DNA from: Amanita rubescens
Taxonomy: Eukaryota > Basidiomycota > Agaricomycetes > Agaricales > Amanitaceae
DNA: 64,000 nucleotides
Assembly (NCBI GenBank): GCA_015039365.1
Contig: WION01000013.1
Coordinates: forward strand, 682,001-746,000
Direction: 5' to 3'
A program made the position numbers and the translations under genes. Positions 46,755 through 56,866 of this stretch are shown here, piece after piece (position 1 is the first letter of the stretch; the number at the start of each line of letters is the position of its first letter). The notes under the pieces are model-generated. The model did not search any database and had not been told where the DNA came from. It was given only the letters and a program-made list of their open reading frames with translations.

Positions 46755-47701
46755 ATGCAAATCTTTGTGAAGACATTGACTGGAAAGACACTTACTCTTG
46801 AGACCGAGCCTTCTGATGCCATTTGCGATGTTAAGATCAAGATCCAGGCTAGAGAAAGGTGGGTTTTCAGATACTTCCCAGTGGCCCCAGTTAATCAATC
46901 ACATCATATTGTAGCATCTTCCCAGATCAACAGCGTCTGCTGACCCACTTTTCCACATTATTGTTTCGCTAACGCAGCCTGACTCTAGGTCTCCTTTTTG
47001 CTGGGAAGCAGTTAGATGATGGTTGTCACCTCTCGGATTACAACATCCAGAAGGAGGCAACCCTCCATCTAGGTTATTGGGTCCTACTAGTAGTATGATT
47101 AATGCTGATGCTTTGCTTAGTCCTCCGCCTTCATGGCGGCAACTACCCACAGTATATTCTAGCTGAAGCTGGTGATCCCGAGCTGAATGAGCACCAGGGC
47201 ATTGAAGCCAAGTTTTATGGCCTTTATTTCATGATCCTGGACCACTGGTTCCCTTCAGCCGATGGTTATACAATTCGCCCCCAGTGGCCTATTCCCAATT
47301 CTCACAGAACCATCGACTTCGCCGTCACTTTCCGATCTAATATGCCAGGACACCATAGCCATGTGCTGTTGCTTGTTGAGATCAAGCCACCAGGGCACTA
47401 TCATCAGCATGCACAGCGCCAGGCTGCTATTGACCAAGTCATTCACCGCCTTGATGAGGTTGGGCCGACCAACAACTATGCACCTTGCTTGTACGCTATT
47501 TCTGCAATTGGGAAAAGGTGGAGGGCATGTTATGCCTTCAGGGGCAGAGGCAGCTGGCATGGTCGGCCTGTAAGAGGTATTGGGGCACAAAACTCTCTGA
47601 GATCAGCCAACATGGCATGTTGGAACAATGATATTACATCAGACCATTCTTGGGAGGCTCTCCGGAGGATGGTTGAAATAATCAGAGGCTATGCTGTTTA
47701 G
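46755..47701 (+). CDS. Ubiquitin fused to a PD-(D/E)XK nuclease-like domain, copy 2 (active-site residues intact)
   Basis: Exons 46,755-46,858, 46,915-46,934, 46,989-47,072 and 47,121-47,701 join in frame to 262 residues. Ubiquitin (1-76) ends LVLRLHGG, so the di-glycine and most of the LRLRGG tail are kept and a deubiquitinase might release it. The C-terminal domain has helix [17 protein letters not shown], strand TIDFAVTF with Asp135, strand [11 protein letters not shown] with Glu156 and Lys158, then helix [19 protein letters not shown] and strands [18 protein letters not shown]. This alpha-beta-beta-alpha-beta order with D…ExK is the PD-(D/E)XK pattern. The only copy here with D, E and K together. 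The ubiquitin-like header plus restriction-like nuclease layout is known from Crinkler-type effectors, but those headers are diverged, whereas this is near-canonical ubiquitin. Confidence 0.72.
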
Positions 47702-48150
47702 AATTAGATCTTCTACTTTACAAAATACCAACATCATCAGGAAAAACATTGATGGCCATTTAGACCCAATAATCTCTACTTACATTTAATGCGACTAATA
47801 AATGTAGTAGCCCAGATATTCAAGTCTAATTTACTAATAAATCATACAATGTTTTGTCCAATCTGCTTAGTTAAAAAGAATAGTGTCTGGGATATTGAAT
47901 GGATTGGCAAGGAAATGACCAACATTGTATCACTACTTAAGTCCTGAGGTATTGTATGACCGACCAGGAAGGGCACGCATTGATATGCAGACGTCGACCG
48001 CTGCAGCAGGGAGCGGCCATACTAGCGCTACAGTTTGCGATGTGCAATGGGGAGATGTGGTTCATGTTCATATCGCCATCTGCGTCGTGTTTTCGTTCTT
48101 GATGGTAATAGTACTCTCGGATTTACCACTGTGAACATGCTAAATGGACG
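47702..48150. other. AT-rich 3' flank, nothing recognised
   Basis: AT-rich sequence with poly(A)-signal-like AATAAA-type words (TTTACTAATAAATCA) after the second Ub-fusion gene. The ORF at 47,925-48,134 shows no known motif. Confidence 0.4.
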
Positions 48151-49484
48151 ACATTCTAGGATGAAACAAATATACTCACATTTCCTTGTCGGCGGCCGAG
48201 ACCTTCTTGGTGTCGATTCAAACGTGAATGCGACTTTGATTTGAGGAGCACCGCCAGGAATACGGTGAGTTCGAACTTGCCGAGGAAGTTGCTGTCCTTT
48301 GTAAGCGAACGTTCACCCTCGAAGACTTGGATGAGGACAGTGGGTTGATTCATGATACCACCAAGGACTCAGGGCGTGACGTCGAGTAGAAGAATATCTT
48401 CCCGGCCAATACACCGCCTTGAATAACTGCACCAAAGACGGCCTTGTCGGAGTCGACACCCTTGCTAGATTCATGTCCAAATAGTGTTTTGTTGACTTTG
48501 GCGCGAGTCTGGCCACCGACGAGGACGACCTCGTTAATCTCACTTGTCTTGACACCAGCATCACTGAGAACCTTCTCACACGAGTCAATGGTTCGTTGGA
48601 TAAGGGGGGTCAACAAGGGACTCGAACTGCGACCTTAGAGCTTGGTATTAATGTGCTTTGGCCCAGTGGCATCCGTAGTGATGAAGGGCAGATTGATTTC
48701 CGCCTGGGTAGTCGCCGAAAGCGCAATCTTCGCCTTTTCTGCAGCTTCACGAATCCGTCTGCATTCCGAGGATAGAGATACCAAAGGTACACCACCAAGG
48801 TCATAGACAGCGATGACGGCAGTTTCTGCCTTGTCTAGACCATAAGCGAGCGCAGCGGCGGTAAGGTTTGTTGATGACACGAAGAACCTCGAAACCAGCG
48901 ATTTGACCGACATCCTTTCGTCGCCTGCCGTTGAGCATCATTGAAGTAGGCCGGTACCGTTACGGCTGCGTGACTGATTCAAGTTAACTTTCGGATGATG
49001 TGGTTCATTGGCGAAGACTTACTTCACTGGTTTGTTGATGCATTGACTCACGGTGTCACACATCTTGACTAGGATCATGGAAAATAGTTCCTTGGGGGAC
49101 TATATCAAGACTGAGTGGTCTGATTTATGGAGATGACGGTGAAACATACAAATTTCAAGTTCTGTCTATGTCTGATCAATCGTTTGAAGGCAAAAACGGT
49201 ATTAGTAACGACCACCTGACATTTTTCAGGAAGACCGTCAAGTTTCGTGAAGGCGACAGCTGACGGAGTTGTCCATTGGCCTTTCGACGACTCGAGCCGT
49301 CTTTCATTCCATTATGGTTACCCACATTTGAGTCCTTTCTGAAGTAGTCCTTGAAAAGTTGCCGAACCTTGGGAACACGAGTCGAACCGCCGACGAGGAC
49401 GACTTCGTCGAAATCCTCCTTCTTAACATTGGTGTCTCGGCTACCGAAAGCCGAGCCAATCAGAGCAACCCGTGACCTGTCCAT
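48151..49484 (-). pseudogene. Hsp70 mosaic: mitochondrial Hsp70 (SSC1) pieces flanked by BiP/KAR2-like pieces
   Basis: At the 5' end (49,484-49,320) a BiP-like segment reads [20 protein letters not shown]. From about 49,280 the sequence is mitochondrial Hsp70: [80 protein letters not shown] sequence, [50 protein letters not shown] and [10 protein letters not shown]. The last part (48,353-48,151) is BiP-like again: [17 protein letters not shown] and LGKFEL. Many internal deletions and frame changes make it non-functional. The two Hsp70 subfamilies lie in register within the family's domain order, apart from the repeated VGGxTR region. This suggests a composite formed by insertion or recombination between paralogues. 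Confidence 0.72.
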
Positions 49485-52400
49485 ACGGGTTCAGTAAGGA
49501 TGTGTAAGTTACCCTGACCCCACCCGTACCTTTAGTTTTCCAAGCGCAGAGAAGCGGCACCAGGCCACACATCCTGACAACGGTGACGACGTACATGTGT
49601 TGAATCAGATTGATCTCTCACAAGTCTCACTTCTCACGGTCACTGACAATCTCAACTTGTTTTGCTTCACACTGTTCGACTTCAAGCTTCAACGTTCAAC
49701 GTTTCAACACCCACTGACTTCGATCTTTCAATTCTCATATGTTGTCCCACTCGCGAACGGTCTTCAGATAATCGTACAGTACTGCAAGCCAGCTAGCTTA
49801 AAAAAGCGAGTTGTTTCATGCCTCAAGGCAAGACAGCGTCAGATTTGAATTTTAAAGGGTACTAATGAGATGCCAGAATGTCAGGAAAATATAAAAACAG
49901 TTATTGTTCCAGCCCATTAAAAAATCGTATGTGGCACATCGTTTCGATGTCTATCATTCAATTATATCCATTTTTCAGGGTACCGGCCACAAAGCAAGAA
50001 GGCGAACCGAACGAACATGATAACGAAACAAATGCCATATGAAGACATGTACCGATTAGTCGGTGGTGAAGGTGGCGATTTGTATAACAGAGCAAATTTG
50101 GAAAAAAAACCTACCGTTCAACGAAATGAACGACAATTACAACTGGGATGGTGCAAGTAAGTATCGTACACCGTATAGCCGCAGAGTTATTCATAATACT
50201 CAATTTTACTGTAGGTTCAGCACTCGCCAAAATTGCATCCGAGTGTGCGCCAAATAAAGACTCTTTTTTTGCAACTATCAGAAGTAATGAAGGCAGGTGT
50301 ATTTATCACCACTATAAAATGAGAACAATTATCATATAATTGTGTTAGGATCGACAATGGGCTGGAAAATTCACAGTCATGAAATTGGACATCCAGACCC
50401 TTCATCTGATCTACCCGATCAAGGAGAATGAGCCGTCGGAGGAAGTTGTGTTTGTGATACAAGGTATAATTTGCAGACAAGATCTCCCTCCTTTCGATAA
50501 GCAAATATCGTATGTTGAACAACCATCTTATTCTAGTCGTAAACATTTCTCATTATCATTTCGTGTAGAGCCCCTTCGCAGATCAGATATCTTCGACAAG
50601 GTGTATCTCTTACTGGACTAGGCACACCACTTTTCGATTTGTCCATTAAAGCGATAATGGATATATGCCCTTTTCAGCCAGTCGGTACCACGGGAAAAAC
50701 TGCAACCCTGCTCGTTTATCGATCACTATGGCAAATACACAGGGATCGAAATGTCAAACAGGTATTTTTCACCGAGAAAAGATTTCCCGACCAGCAAAAG
50801 TGTCCCATTCAGCAGCGACATAGACCCTGAACGAGAGCAGCAGGGACAAATTATGTACATACAGATCACAATGTAGTTTCATACTACGAGCGTTCAGTGG
50901 GATCAAATGGCAATACGAGGTGCGTTGCACAAATTTGCAAATGAAAAATTGTTGTCGAATGGAATTTATAGCTACAAAGAAATTACACCTGTGAACTTTT
51001 GCGTCGGAGATCTTGTCGAAGTACAATTAACTCTGATGTTGGTACCATTAAGAGGAGGGCAATACAAATTAGCACCCGTATTGCGGTGCTTGACAATGCT
51101 AGACTCGAAATTTTCTCAGGTGAATAATAAATCAAGCATCAATCATAATTATTAACCCACTCATAAACTCATCAAGTTATCGTTAGTAGCTAATGTATCA
51201 AATCGAGTGAATGTACGGCCACTCGCTCACTCCACATCGATCATTTCATTTAAGCGAAAGGTCGGTTACACCAACCATGAAAAGGTATTAGGAAGAATGG
51301 AAGTTGACGATACCGGCGAGCGACATCACATCGTTATACATACAGAGGGAGAAAGGCATTCGTAGTATTATTGAATATTACGTTGATACTTTATTATGCT
51401 TATGTACTAACGTATGCTCCTGCATAAACGCTACCGATAACTGGACAAAGATAGTGGGTGTACCAACACTATTGTATCATCATGGGTATGAACGACCATC
51501 ATGAATTGTATGTACGCGACGAATGCGCGCGCAGGCGCAGCCAAGAACGAATGCGGCGGCGTGGCCTTCCCGCAGACTCAAAGTCACGAGAGCAAAGGAA
51601 AGGCGCTTCAAGAAGGGGGCTTTGCGGCATTTGTGATGCTTGTGGTGCTCCTTTTTGCGGCGACGAGAGACGTAGGTTGACCAGCTAGCAAGTTTGGAAA
51701 TAGGTGGTAAGAGTACCACCTCGAATTCCGGTAAGTACTGGTTGGCACTGGATTGAATAGCATGACGTCATAGGGACATCGCCTGGTTGAGCCGAGACTA
51801 CTGAGGACACAGCCTGGCTGTGCGTGGATGATTGGGCCAGCCGGCGCGAGGAGGGTTGGATGAGCCAGCGTGGGATAAGCAGATGCAGGCGGATAGCGCG
51901 GCGAGGGAGCTGCAAGAGGATGAGGTGAGCGTGTGGCGGCACTTGTATCGATTGGCGCATTGGCGGCATCGCTGGAATGCCGCCAGAGTGTGGCGGACCA
52001 GCCGTGTAGTAAATTACTTGACCAGGTATAGGGTTGCATCAGCTGGCGTGGATCCGGGAAGGCGCGTTTCAGCTGGGGCATTGAATCGGATTGTGCATTG
52101 GCAGAGCGGTGCGGCACAGGGATGTGGAGTAGTGCAAGTGCTGCTGTGGTATTCCGCGAGGATGTTTCCTCGCATCTGCTGATTTATATGTTGGCGAAGG
52201 TGGCATAGACCCGCCGTTTTCACCCGAAAGAAGGTTTTGGGCGCGGGTAAAGGGATGGGACACGATACATTCTTCAGCTAGGAGCGGTGCAAGGGTCTGT
52301 ACAGGATTGGTGGATACAGGCAGGTAGGGTGGCGTGGTGTGGTGGCTGCGTTTGAAGCGAGTGAGCAAAGATTTATGGTGTTGCTGCCAGCATGTAACTC

Positions 52401-53154
52401 GTGTCGCCGGGTGTCTGCCTTGGCATGCAATCCTTATACACATAAGGGCTTCTTCAACAAGCTCGCTCTCGTTGAGAGCTTCAGCTTGCCGTTCTGAGCG
52501 GCCTTCCCGGACTCCGCCATCGGAGAAGAGCGGCATGGGTCCAGGACACTTTGGACCGGACTTTTGGTAGGGAGCGGGGAGCTCGCTGGCTCTCGAGGTC
52601 TTGGGCTGCTGAAGAGCAACCTTGAGATGGACAGCCGAGGATCGCGCCGGGGTCAGATTCAGGTTCCGAGGCTGCTGAGTGCGAGTCCGCGCTGGTGCTA
52701 GTTTATCTCTTAACGGCGTTTAGGGCCTGTTGCCTGGATGCGGACTCTGGCAATGGCTCCGGATGCAGTACCAGCTGCAGAGGTACGGACTCTGAACACG
52801 TATGAAGAAACAGCGAGTGTTGCAGCCAGAATTCGTCTGGGATGGTAAAATGAGATTATAAATGAAACTGGCGAGAGAAAACACATACCGTTGTATGCTA
52901 AGCAGCCGGCGGTGAGTCGCAGCCATAACACAACCAATTTTCTTGTAGGGTTCCCATCCATGCAAACATGATGAGCAGCAGCACTGGGTTTCACCCAGCA
53001 ATTGAAGCTAAGGCAAAGGTGCCGTGCAGCACCTACGCATGCACAGTGGTCACTAGTCACTAGTGAAGAGAACGGAAAATTTCGATTTTGACGTGGCAGG
53101 CGCAAAGTACAAATAATTGCAAACAACCCACCTCACACTCGCGCGCATATCGAC
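49485..53154. other. Long gene-poor region: AT-rich then GC-rich
   Basis: From 49.5 to 51.5 kb the DNA is AT-rich; from about 51.5 to 53.0 kb it becomes GC-rich with no recognised family in any frame. I see no terminal repeats, tRNA-like structure or transposase motif. A doubtful multi-exon relic at 50.0-51.1 kb is listed separately. ORFs at 51,458-52,570 on both strands overlap each other heavily and look like a consequence of high GC content. Confidence 0.4.
50040..51155 (+). pseudogene. Fragment of a repetitive Agaricomycete protein family of unknown function
   Basis: The clearest part (50,907-51,155) reads NGIYSYKEITPVNFCVGDLV, then LTLMLVPLRGGQYKLAPVLR and CLTMLDSKFSQ. Proteins with the pattern VGDxVExQ…VPxxGGxYKLxPVLRxLxxLD recur many times in mushroom genomes, often in repeat-rich DNA. 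Upstream frames at 50,040-50,621 may be its earlier exons; an intron-like GTAAGTATCG…TTACTGTAG lies at about 50,157-50,215. No catalytic motif is visible. Family recognition is from memory of the pattern and is uncertain. Confidence 0.35.
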
Positions 53155-54651
53155 ATGCTGAAGGAATATGGCATATATTTTCGCAAGATGTTGCCGATAT
53201 TAAACTCTAATGATGATTTCTGCTCGCTTCTTAGCGTCGCCGTAACGAAAGAAGAAACCAGCGCTTGCGTAACTCATCTGATTACCATTTTTGATGAAGT
53301 CGGCGCTCCGGCATCTGCGTACAGCGATAATAATGACATATTCAGCACATTCCTATCCTACTGCAATCTTGCATCATCCACACCACACATAGGACAAAAT
53401 TTACGTCAGGCTATTAAATCTCGAAAACGAATATGTGCATTCCGCCGAAACTACCACCGCAAAATTATACGAGACGCAGGTCTAAATTGGAAATCTCCAA
53501 AACAAAAGATTTCCAGAGACCAAAGATTCGAAAATGCTCGCAAAATATATGCCCCATACCTTGATATCCCTTATCCCCCACGTGGAGAATGGGTCGTCGA
53601 GCACCCCGATGTCATGCATTTATGGAAGAAATACCTCACGAAGCGAAAGCTTCCTGACAAACGAGGATCCCATGCACCACTACACATGATCGACATGGAT
53701 TCTCTTTTTGCTTCGATAGGTCCCAGTGAAGATGCGATCGTATATGACAAAGACACCGGGGAGGTTGTCCTTGTCGTTTATCGTAACATATGTGCTGTCG
53801 AGGAACTTGTCGATAAGGCAGATTCTGTGGTGATCCAGGCGCTGGATATGTTGAAAAATTGTCGCGTCAGTACAAATTTCGAGTATATATCGCTATTTAA
53901 AACGCTAATTCGTTATCCAGCTCGAAGACACTGGCTCTATAGTTCAAATAGGATATTCGACCGGAGCTCGCTGCGCTCCTACGTTCGATTGGGCTCGCAA
54001 TATTATATCTAAACGTACAACAAAACAGCTCATCGAAAACCTCGACGTCGCGACCAGCGCTGTTTTTGCTATGTTTTGGAACTTATGTCGCGCATGGTTG
54101 CCATGTTTCGTGATCCAAGACATTGCAAACTTTACCAGTCCAAATCAAATGCCCTTAATGGATGGGCATCGCCAAAAAGACACAACCTATGGAACATATA
54201 CAGTTAATATAAACGACATCGAGATCGAATTTCATGACGCTCTTCTTGCACCACCATCTGGAGTCATGTCTTCAAACTATTCCAGGTAAAGTCATTAAAA
54301 CGATTGAAACTACAGTCTTAATTTATTAGAGTGATACATCGAGAAGATCAACCTCACAAATGGTCGATCTCATGGACAACTGAACGAACACGCGAGGACG
54401 ACATAGGTGGAGCATTTTACGATGCTCAATATGGTATACGAATTTCAGGTGCCAAGAATACTCTCATCGCATGGCAACCGGATCATTTTCATGGTACAAG
54501 CCTGCAACTCTTCTCCCCTGTCGACGATAATCCAGAATGCTGTCAAAGAGGCTTAGCGATCGTTACTCCTAAGCGACTACCATATGTATGGAGAAAATAC
54601 AAACAAAATGAGATCACCCCGACAAGAAGCGACACGTATTATATACCGTGA
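53155..54651 (+). CDS. Agaricomycete-specific protein with a C-terminal double-stranded beta-helix-like region
   Basis: Exons 53,155-53,865, 53,921-54,285 and 54,330-54,651 join in frame to 465 residues. Both introns are typical (GTCAGT…CCAG; GTAAAG…TTAG). The N-terminus is basic and helical; KIYAPYLDIPYPPRGEWVVE and MIDMDSLFASIGPSEDA lie in the middle. The C-terminal part has ALLAPPSGVMSSNYSR, HREDQPHKWSISWTTERTRE, a GGAFYDAQYGIRI strand and IAWQPDHFHGTSLQLFSP. This layout is shared by a multi-copy Agaricomycete family without assigned function. GG-x-F, YGI and HFHGT suggest a double-stranded beta-helix such as 2OG-Fe(II) oxygenases have, but I do not see a convincing HxD. It ends about 50 bp before duplication A'. 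Confidence 0.55.
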
Positions 54652-54892
54652 TGAGGAAATAGAGTATTAAACGCTAGCTCTTCCTAGTAGAAACGTATAT
54701 AAAAATGTCGGCCTGCAACTTGCTTTTTGGAGAGTAGAGCAATATTCCACCCCCGATTTAATCTCGGCGCATGGCCGTAATCCACGTGACCTCCCGCTCG
54801 ACGTGTCCGCCACGACACAGATTTCAAGTTGCTCGACCGTTGTCGATGGCCGAATTTCCTTCAACCAACTAACCTTTCTTACTCAACAGCGC

Positions 54893-56037
54893 ATGCGGCT
54901 TTTCGCTCTCTTACCACTTCTTTTAATACCCCAATCAGCCCTCGCAGCCATTTTAGCCGTCGACTATGGCTCGGAATGGATTAAAGCTTCGCTCGTAAAA
55001 CCTGGAACTCCATTCGACGTTCTCCTCAACAAGGACTCGAAACGGAAGATTCAAGCTTCCGTAGGATGGAAAAGGGATGACCGGGTTTTCGGTCAAGACG
55101 CATTCAACCTCGTACGTCGCTCCTCTACTCCCCCCCCCCAAAAAAAAATACTAATTTTCTAATCTTACACACTTAGGCTGCTCGATTCCCTCAAGATTCT
55201 TTTTCATACGTGAAATACCTTCAAGGCGTTCCATACGACTCGGAAATAACACGATTCTATAGACAAATACAAACTTGCCCTCTCTCTCCTACCTCCCGCA
55301 AAACCGTCAGTCTCCTTCCGTCCTCCGGGGGACCATTTACGGTGGAGGACCTGATCGCAATGCAACTTTCGTACGTGAAGCATCTCGCCGAGAGCTACGC
55401 GGACGGTGAAAAAGTGCGAGACGTGATCGTCACCGTGCCCCCTTTCTATACCCAATTCGAGCGGGACGCGATGGTGGACGCCATTGAGATCGCGGGGCTC
55501 AAAACCCTTGCGTTGATCAATGATGGAATGGCTGTTGCGGTGAACTACGCTATGACGAGAACGTTTGCAAAGCCGGAGGTTCATGTGATATACGACGCGG
55601 GCGCGTCGTCGATTAAAGCGACGGTTGTGCAGTTTTCGACGGGGAGTTTGGATGGGAATGGGAAGAAGGGGAGCGCTGGTGTGGAGGGACCGCAGGTGAC
55701 GGTTATGGGTGTTGGGTATGATAGGCGGACGGGTGGGATTGAGCTGGATAGGCGGATGAGGGAGATTTTGATTGAGAGTTTTAATGCCAAGCATGGGAGG
55801 GATGTTCGTCAGGACGCGAAGGGGATGGCGAAGCTTTGGAAAGAAGCTGGGCGCGTCAAGGTGGTCCTGAGCGCGAATTCGGATGCTATTGCACAGGTGG
55901 GGAATTATATGCCAATCAGGTCTGCGTTGGTGTTCTGACGTTTTTAGGTCGAGAGTATCGCTTGGGATTTAGATTTGAAGACCAAGGTGACGAGGGAAAT
56001 GTTCGAGAAGTCATGCGATGATATGAAGGGGCGATTT
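54893..56037 (+). pseudogene. LHS1: Truncated LHS1 copy (first half of the ATPase domain)
   Basis: Starts with the same signal peptide and AVDYGSEWIK motif as the full gene and keeps the intron after FGQDAFNL. It reads through LSYVKHLAESYADGEKVRDV without the frameshift seen in the full-length copy. It breaks off after DDMKGRF at 56,037 and continues into Crinkler sequence. The equivalent of the downstream intron (…AIAQ|VES) is present. It lacks the rest of the ATPase domain, the C-terminal domain and HDEL. If expressed it would make a secreted ATPase fragment fused to a short kinase piece. Confidence 0.85.
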
Positions 56038-56038
56038 C

Positions 56039-56421
56039 GGCGATGCGTTCGAATATCTGCGGATTGGATTGCGGTTATCATGGACAAATCAAAGTACCTA
56101 GTGCCATTTGATTTAATACTCTCTGGTGAGGACAACGAAAAGGTGCGACACAAAGTGACGAGCGTGGTGTGAATGTTACATCAAAAGGGGTTTGTTCATG
56201 GGGACATTCAACAAGCCAATATTCTTATTGAAAAGGAGTCACTGACATCTGATGATGTGAAGATTCACCTAATTGACTTCGATTGGGCCGGGCCTATTGG
56301 AGAGGCCAAGTACCCGGCTGATGTCAACAAGATAACTGTGAGGCGCCCGGATGGTGTGGAGGGTGGCGGGTTCATCACCAAACAGCAAGACATCGAAATG
56401 GCATCGTTTCTGTTCGCGTAA
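56039..56421 (+). pseudogene. Crinkler kinase-domain fragment
   Basis: Matches the last about 127 codons of the Crinkler gene at 11,030-11,412. It includes FVHGDIQQANILIEKES and HLIDFDWAG, and ends MASFLFA. An in-frame TGA at 56,170-56,172 replaces the source CGA codon (VVRMLH), a C-to-T change at CpG. The headers and the N-lobe are missing. The LHS1 frame does pass into the Crinkler frame at the joint (KGRF|RRCVRISADW), so a fusion peptide up to the TGA is possible. Confidence 0.82.
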
Positions 56422-56866
56422 CTTTTTTTTTCTATCAACATGCCTCTCTTTGAAGGACTTGAACGTAGTAGTGTCTATGTAATTACCTATAGATAGTCAA
56501 ATCTAATCATCTCTCGCCACTTGCTGTCGACTCGGGCGTAAGCTCGCAACTTTGCAGGCGTTGCCCATCCCCATCATGGAAGAACTCCGTTTCCAGCCTT
56601 GAACACAATCACCCTCGCAGGCAAAACGATCACATTGCGGCACCATTGACAACTCCAAGATTCAGGATAACGACGAATACGCTCAGCTGCTCCGTCGACC
56701 TCCACATCGTCGCCTGTCGATTAATTCTTCGAGAAACTCAGGGGGAAACGTGGGTTCAGCAGATAGATGCGCATTTGAGACTCGCTCTGTGGGGCAAGAA
56801 CGTTCCTAACAAGCACATAAGTTGTTTATCACATATATACAGGACATTTACTACAAACTACGATGC
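56422..56866. other. Inverted copy of the Crinkler/NACHT intergenic region
   Basis: Corresponds to source 10,586-11,029 in inverse orientation, with deletions. No gene is supported. Confidence 0.6.

Noticed and set aside
48600..48660. tRNA-like T-arm (TTCGAGT on the minus strand)
   Set aside because: The flanking bases do not pair as a T-stem and no D- or anticodon arm is found; it lies inside the Hsp70 relic.
51458..52570. Several overlapping ORFs of 60-170 codons in GC-rich DNA
   Set aside because: Open in many frames at once, with Arg/Trp/Gly-rich low-quality sequence and no motif; best explained by base composition.
49485..53154. Complete transposon with terminal repeats
   Set aside because: No matching terminal repeats, target-site duplications or transposase motifs could be found by eye; a repeat-library search would be decisive.
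53571..53756. Apparent frameshift in the 53,155 gene near 54,000
   Set aside because: A normal GTCAGT…CCAG intron at 53,866-53,920 restores the frame, so the gene is intact.
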